Source: Elusimicrobiota bacterium (GTDB lineage Bacteria > Elusimicrobiota > Elusimicrobia > F11). Taken from it: a DNA stretch of 64,000 bases. The stretch's first letter is position 1. Every line of letters begins with the position of its first letter. The notes below the pieces were generated by a model. The model had not been told where the DNA came from. It was given only the letters and a program-made list of their open reading frames with translations, and made no database searches. The position numbers were made by a program, and so were the translations under genes. Below, piece after piece: positions 60,816 through 64,000 of this stretch. Where the stretch lies: NCBI GenBank assembly GCA_022072025.1, contig JAJVIP010000009.1, positions 215,918 through 279,917 on the forward strand, given 5' to 3'.

Positions 60816-63800
60816 ATATTGCCGGGATGCCGCGGGGGGCGCTCGCTTGGTGGTTAATCCAACACCAAGGCGCCGGTAAAACTCTCGTGGTATTGCCGGA
60901 AGAAGAAGAGGTGCTCAGCTTGGTTGATGACGCGAGGTCCCTCTTCAAGATTCCTGACGGGGGGCTTCCCCAACCCTTTGATATCGATGGTTATCCCAGT
61001 GACGATGAACCCATGCGCCAAGTGTCCCTCCACCATTGGTTGTACGGAAAAACCGCTCTGCTGATCGCTTCCCGAGAGTCCCTCGCTCTTCCCTGCGATC
61101 TCCCCAGCGCTTTCCGGAAACGTTCATTTAAACTCAAGCCCGGTTTGGCCATGGGGCGATTAAAGTTTGAGGAGGTTTTGTCTCTCGCGGGCTATAGCCG
61201 AAATGAACGCGTGGAACAGGTGGGAGAATATGCGATCCGCGGAGACGTGATTGATATTTGGTTGGCGGGGCAGGAATCTCCCGTTCGTTTGACCTGGACG
61301 TTCGATACCTTGGACGCGATCCGAACCATCGACCTTCACACGCTTCGCTCTGAAGAATATCTGCGCGAAACCATGCTTTATCCCGTAACGGCCGGTCAAG
61401 GCGCCACGTTGTCGGATTACCTGAGCGAAGAAATAACACAGATCGTTGTTCCTGGAAAGGGGGAGGAGAATGGCCTCACCCCTGTGGATGGGGATCGGGA
61501 TACGGAAGGATATCAGCCCCTCCCAGTTTTTGGAGGGAATATCGACCGATTGCGCGAGCAGCTTGTGAAGTGGCATGACGATGATTGGCGCGTGGTGATT
61601 TTCTGTCACAACCGCGGCGAACGCGAACGTTTGGAAGAATTGTTAATTGACACGCTCTCCGCCGCTCGAGGATCTCGTCCGCCTTGGCTCCCTCCTATTG
61701 TTGTGGGCGAACTTGAGCATGGTTTTATTCATCCCAAATTCCGGCAAGCGGTTCTGCCCAACAGCGAAATTTTCGGCCGTTTCCGTAAAAGAACGCGTTT
61801 GCCCAAGTTTGAGGGCGGCGGCGGGTTCGCTTCTCCTTTGGACATTCGTCCGAATGATTACTTGGTTCATGAGAAACATGGCGTGGGCCGATATGTGGGG
61901 TTGCAATCCCTCAAAGTAGGGAAGGTGACTTCGGAATATTTGTCGATCGAATATAAAGGCGGCGACAAACTTTACGTTCCTATATTTGAGATTCAGCAAG
62001 TTCAGAAATATTTGGGGGCTGAAGGAAAACGCCCCGCGCTGTCCAGTTTGGATTCGGCTTCTTGGGAACGCCTCAAGTCGAAAGTGAAGGAAGACGTGGC
62101 CAAGTTGGCGGCCGAGTTATTGAGCAAGGCCGCCAAACGGTCCATTCGCCCTGGGTACGCTTTTCCGCCGAAGTCTCACCTTGAAACAGAGTTCGCTGAA
62201 AGTTTCATGTACAAACTCACTCCCGATCAGGAAAAAACATTAGAAGACGTGGAACAGGACATGACTCTGCCCAAAGCCATGGACCGATTGGTCTGCGGGG
62301 ACGTGGGGTATGGCAAAACCGAAATCGCCATGCGGGCAGCGCTTAAGGCGGCCTTGGCTGGAAAACAGGTGTGTTTGCTTTGTCCCACCACCATCTTGGC
62401 GGAACAACACGCGCGCAATTTTTCCGAACGCATGGCGGATTATCCGGTGACCCTTCAGTTCATATCCCGTTTTCAGGAAAAATCCGAACAGAAAAAGATC
62501 TTGGAGGGCGTGGCCAAAGGCGGGATCGATATTATTATTGGGACGCACCGTTTGCTTTCAGGTGATGTGACCTTTGCGAATTTGGGTCTGCTGATTATTG
62601 ATGAAGAGCACCGTTTTGGAGTCAAACAAAAAAACAAACTTTTGGCCCTTCGAGAAACCGTGGACGTCCTTTCTCTTTCCGCGACGCCCATTCCCCGCAC
62701 GTTGGCGTTCTCCATGGCCGGAATCAAAGATTTGTCGGTCATTGAAACGCCTCCTGAAGGGCGGCTTCCCATTTCGACCCATGTGGGACTTTTTGACGAG
62801 GACGTCATGGCCAAGGCTGTTCAGTCAGAGTTGGACCGGGGGGGGCAAGTGTTCTACGTTCACAACCGTGTTAAAACGCTGGAGGCGCGCCGGGATTGGT
62901 TGCAGAAGTTGATGCCCTCCATTCGAATTGCCATGGCGCACGGCCAAATGAATGAGGACCAGTTGGAAGAGGCCATGCATCATTTTCTTCATAAAAAAGT
63001 GGATGTGTTGTTGGCGACCACCATTATTGAATCCGGCTTGGATATTCCCTCTGTTAACACGCTTATTGTTGAGGAAGCCGAAGAAATGGGGTTGGCTCAG
63101 TTGTATCAATTGCGGGGTCGGGTGGGGCGCTCCAAAACCAAAGCCTATTGCTACTTGTTTTATGGTGGCGGGGGGTTAACAACGGACGCCAAAAAAAGGC
63201 TCGAAGCGCTCAAGGAATTCACGGCCTTGGGATCGGGTATCCGTTTGGCCATGCGGGACATGGAGATCCGGGGGGCGGGAAATCTATTGGGTCCTCAGCA
63301 ACATGGAAATATGGCGGCGGTGGGTATCGAAACATACAGCAAGTTACTCAATGAGGAAATTCAAAAAATCCGGGGGGGAGCCTCGGATGAATCTCCAGAG
63401 GGGCCTTTATTTGAAATGTCACTCTCCGCCTATATTCCGGAAGATTATATGCCGGCGGAGATGGAACGCGTGCAAACCTATAAACGGATTCTTTCCGCTG
63501 ACAATGTTGAACTGGGAAAAATAAAAGAAGAGTTGATTGACCGATGCGGTCCCTTAGGGGCGCCCGTCAAATTGCTCTTTGACACCGCCGCGCTCCGCCT
63601 CATCGCGAAAGAAAAAGGGATCGCGGAGGTTCACCAAGAAACAGAGGGCATCTTGATTTATTTTAGGCCCACTTTCACCTTGGGTGAAAAAGCCTTTCAA
63701 ACCCTCATTCAAAGTCCGCGCTCGGAATACGCGCTTATCCCCGGCCCTCCCACCGGCGTGCGCGTGCCCTTCAAGGAGGGTGAAAGCCCCTTGGACACGC

Positions 63801-63850
63801 TGGGCCGTTTCCTGCGGGGAGTGTTTTCCTCCTCTAGTCTTGCAAAATAG
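60794..63850 (+). CDS. mfd: Transcription-repair coupling factor
   Basis: A 1018-aa Mfd, which frees RNA polymerase stalled at DNA lesions and recruits UvrA. The N-terminal UvrB-like part is present but diverged. The RNA-polymerase interaction domain begins LDIRPNDYLVHEKHGVGRYV. The translocase has Walker A GDVGYGKTEIAM (about 501-512), LIIDEEHRFGVKQKNK (about 600) and LSATPIPRTLAFSM, then VLLATTIIESGLDIPSVNTL and QLRGRVGRSKTKAY. The TRCF C-terminal domain is present. It is about 130 residues shorter than E. coli Mfd. ATG 60794 overlaps the previous gene by 22 nt; ATG 60827 is also possible. Confidence 0.95.
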   Translation: MPSGTSVNIAGMPRGALAWWLIQHQGAGKTLVVLPEEEEVLSLVDDARSLFKIPDGGLPQPFDIDGYPSDDEPMRQVSLHHWLYGKTALLIASRESLALPCDLPSAFRKRSFKLKPGLAMGRLKFEEVLSLAGYSRNERVEQVGEYAIRGDVIDIWLAGQESPVRLTWTFDTLDAIRTIDLHTLRSEEYLRETMLYPVTAGQGATLSDYLSEEITQIVVPGKGEENGLTPVDGDRDTEGYQPLPVFGGNIDRLREQLVKWHDDDWRVVIFCHNRGERERLEELLIDTLSAARGSRPPWLPPIVVGELEHGFIHPKFRQAVLPNSEIFGRFRKRTRLPKFEGGGGFASPLDIRPNDYLVHEKHGVGRYVGLQSLKVGKVTSEYLSIEYKGGDKLYVPIFEIQQVQKYLGAEGKRPALSSLDSASWERLKSKVKEDVAKLAAELLSKAAKRSIRPGYAFPPKSHLETEFAESFMYKLTPDQEKTLEDVEQDMTLPKAMDRLVCGDVGYGKTEIAMRAALKAALAGKQVCLLCPTTILAEQHARNFSERMADYPVTLQFISRFQEKSEQKKILEGVAKGGIDIIIGTHRLLSGDVTFANLGLLIIDEEHRFGVKQKNKLLALRETVDVLSLSATPIPRTLAFSMAGIKDLSVIETPPEGRLPISTHVGLFDEDVMAKAVQSELDRGGQVFYVHNRVKTLEARRDWLQKLMPSIRIAMAHGQMNEDQLEEAMHHFLHKKVDVLLATTIIESGLDIPSVNTLIVEEAEEMGLAQLYQLRGRVGRSKTKAYCYLFYGGGGLTTDAKKRLEALKEFTALGSGIRLAMRDMEIRGAGNLLGPQQHGNMAAVGIETYSKLLNEEIQKIRGGASDESPEGPLFEMSLSAYIPEDYMPAEMERVQTYKRILSADNVELGKIKEELIDRCGPLGAPVKLLFDTAALRLIAKEKGIAEVHQETEGILIYFRPTFTLGEKAFQTLIQSPRSEYALIPGPPTGVRVPFKEGESPLDTLGRFLRGVFSSSSLAK

Positions 63851-63868
63851 ACGCGTCGCGTCTATAAT
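63840..63868 (+). promoter_or_regulatory. Promoter-like TTGCAA-N17-TATAAT with embedded 19-bp palindrome
   Basis: TTGCAA (63840-63845) and TATAAT (63863-63868) are 17 bp apart, an ideal sigma-70-type spacing. Between and into the -10 box lies a perfect palindrome, ATAGACGCG-T-CGCGTCTAT (63847-63865), which overlaps the mfd stop codon. As a DNA operator it would block the promoter; as RNA it would be a hairpin after mfd. Which of these applies cannot be settled here. Confidence 0.5.
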
Positions 63869-63877
63869 GCATTCATG

Positions 63878-64000
63878 GCGCGCCCAGAAAGCTGTCGCGA
63901 ACCAGCGGGTGAAAGACCCGTCGAGTTAAAGGCCAGGAAGACTCGTAGCTATCCTGAGTTGGGAGGCCGAGAGGTTCCCATAGGAGCCAGGTGACAAATC
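63878..64000 (+). other. Putative 5' end of a group II intron (truncated by window edge)
   Basis: From 63878, GCGCGCCCAGA matches the 5' end of known group II introns (GUGCGCCCAGA) with one difference. The following sequence, AGCGGGTGAAAGACCCGTC and GGCCAGGAAGACTCGTAGC, has the look of domain I of bacterial group II introns. No ORF starts here; the reverse transcriptase would be downstream of the window. It sits right after a palindrome at the end of mfd, and group IIC introns are known to insert after terminator-like hairpins. The identification is by pattern only. Confidence 0.5.

Overview
The window comes from a diderm (Gram-negative-type) bacterium of moderate GC content. It encodes PorV/PorQ-like outer-membrane barrels, FlgD-Ig-like C-terminal domains, a bacterial tyrosine-kinase-linked exopolysaccharide (EPS) locus, a PilT ATPase, LytR-CpsA-Psr and DsbD proteins. 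This mix is typical of Elusimicrobiota and neighbouring lineages, but that placement is an inference. Genes are tightly packed, many overlap by 4 nt (NTGA), and several starts are TTG or GTG. I saw no tRNA, rRNA or CRISPR array.

Region 1 (1-27905) is one large cell-surface polysaccharide locus. It has the 3' end of a tyrosine autokinase, a mini FlgD-Ig protein, a PorV-like barrel, glycosyltransferases (GT2, GT4, GT39), two methyltransferases, a GlpD-like flavoprotein, an epimerase, a Wzx flippase, a Wzy/WaaL-like polymerase or ligase and two polysaccharide deacetylase domains. Several proteins are fusions: GT2-CapK, GT4-GT4, GT4-NodB and PorV-LysM. Two tandem paralogues look like secreted carbohydrate-binding or lyase-fold proteins.

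Region 2 (27906-38993) is mostly housekeeping: acnA behind a structured leader, proA, nadD, yqeK, an LCP protein, pilT, a cyclic-nucleotide/GAF-type sensor, rsfS and argS.

Region 3 (39081-48169) is a biotin operon in the order bioB, SDR reductase, ketoacyl synthase, bioF, bioD, alpha/beta hydrolase, bioA. It carries its own fatty-acid-type enzymes and has no bioC. Two GGDEF proteins are translationally coupled to its end.

Region 4 (48166-54513) holds YqjD/YqjE-like small membrane proteins, a secreted cyclophilin, and a thiol-redox block: 2-Cys peroxiredoxin, a 9-codon ORF ending Cys-Gly-Cys, a phosphodiesterase/phosphatase, a redoxin and DsbD.

Region 5 (54758-64000) has an ABC-F ATPase, two MetE-half homologues (the C-terminal-half homologue has lost its zinc ligands), a DUF1805 protein, an RlmD/TrmA-type RNA methyltransferase and mfd. 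Downstream of mfd are a palindrome, a promoter-like sequence and what looks like the 5' end of a group II intron, cut by the window edge.

Three families of non-coding inverted repeats sit between the genes. The most interesting observations are the CGC nonapeptide after the peroxiredoxin, the MetE-like pair, the dedicated acyl-elongation genes in the biotin operon, and the nested-palindrome repeats.
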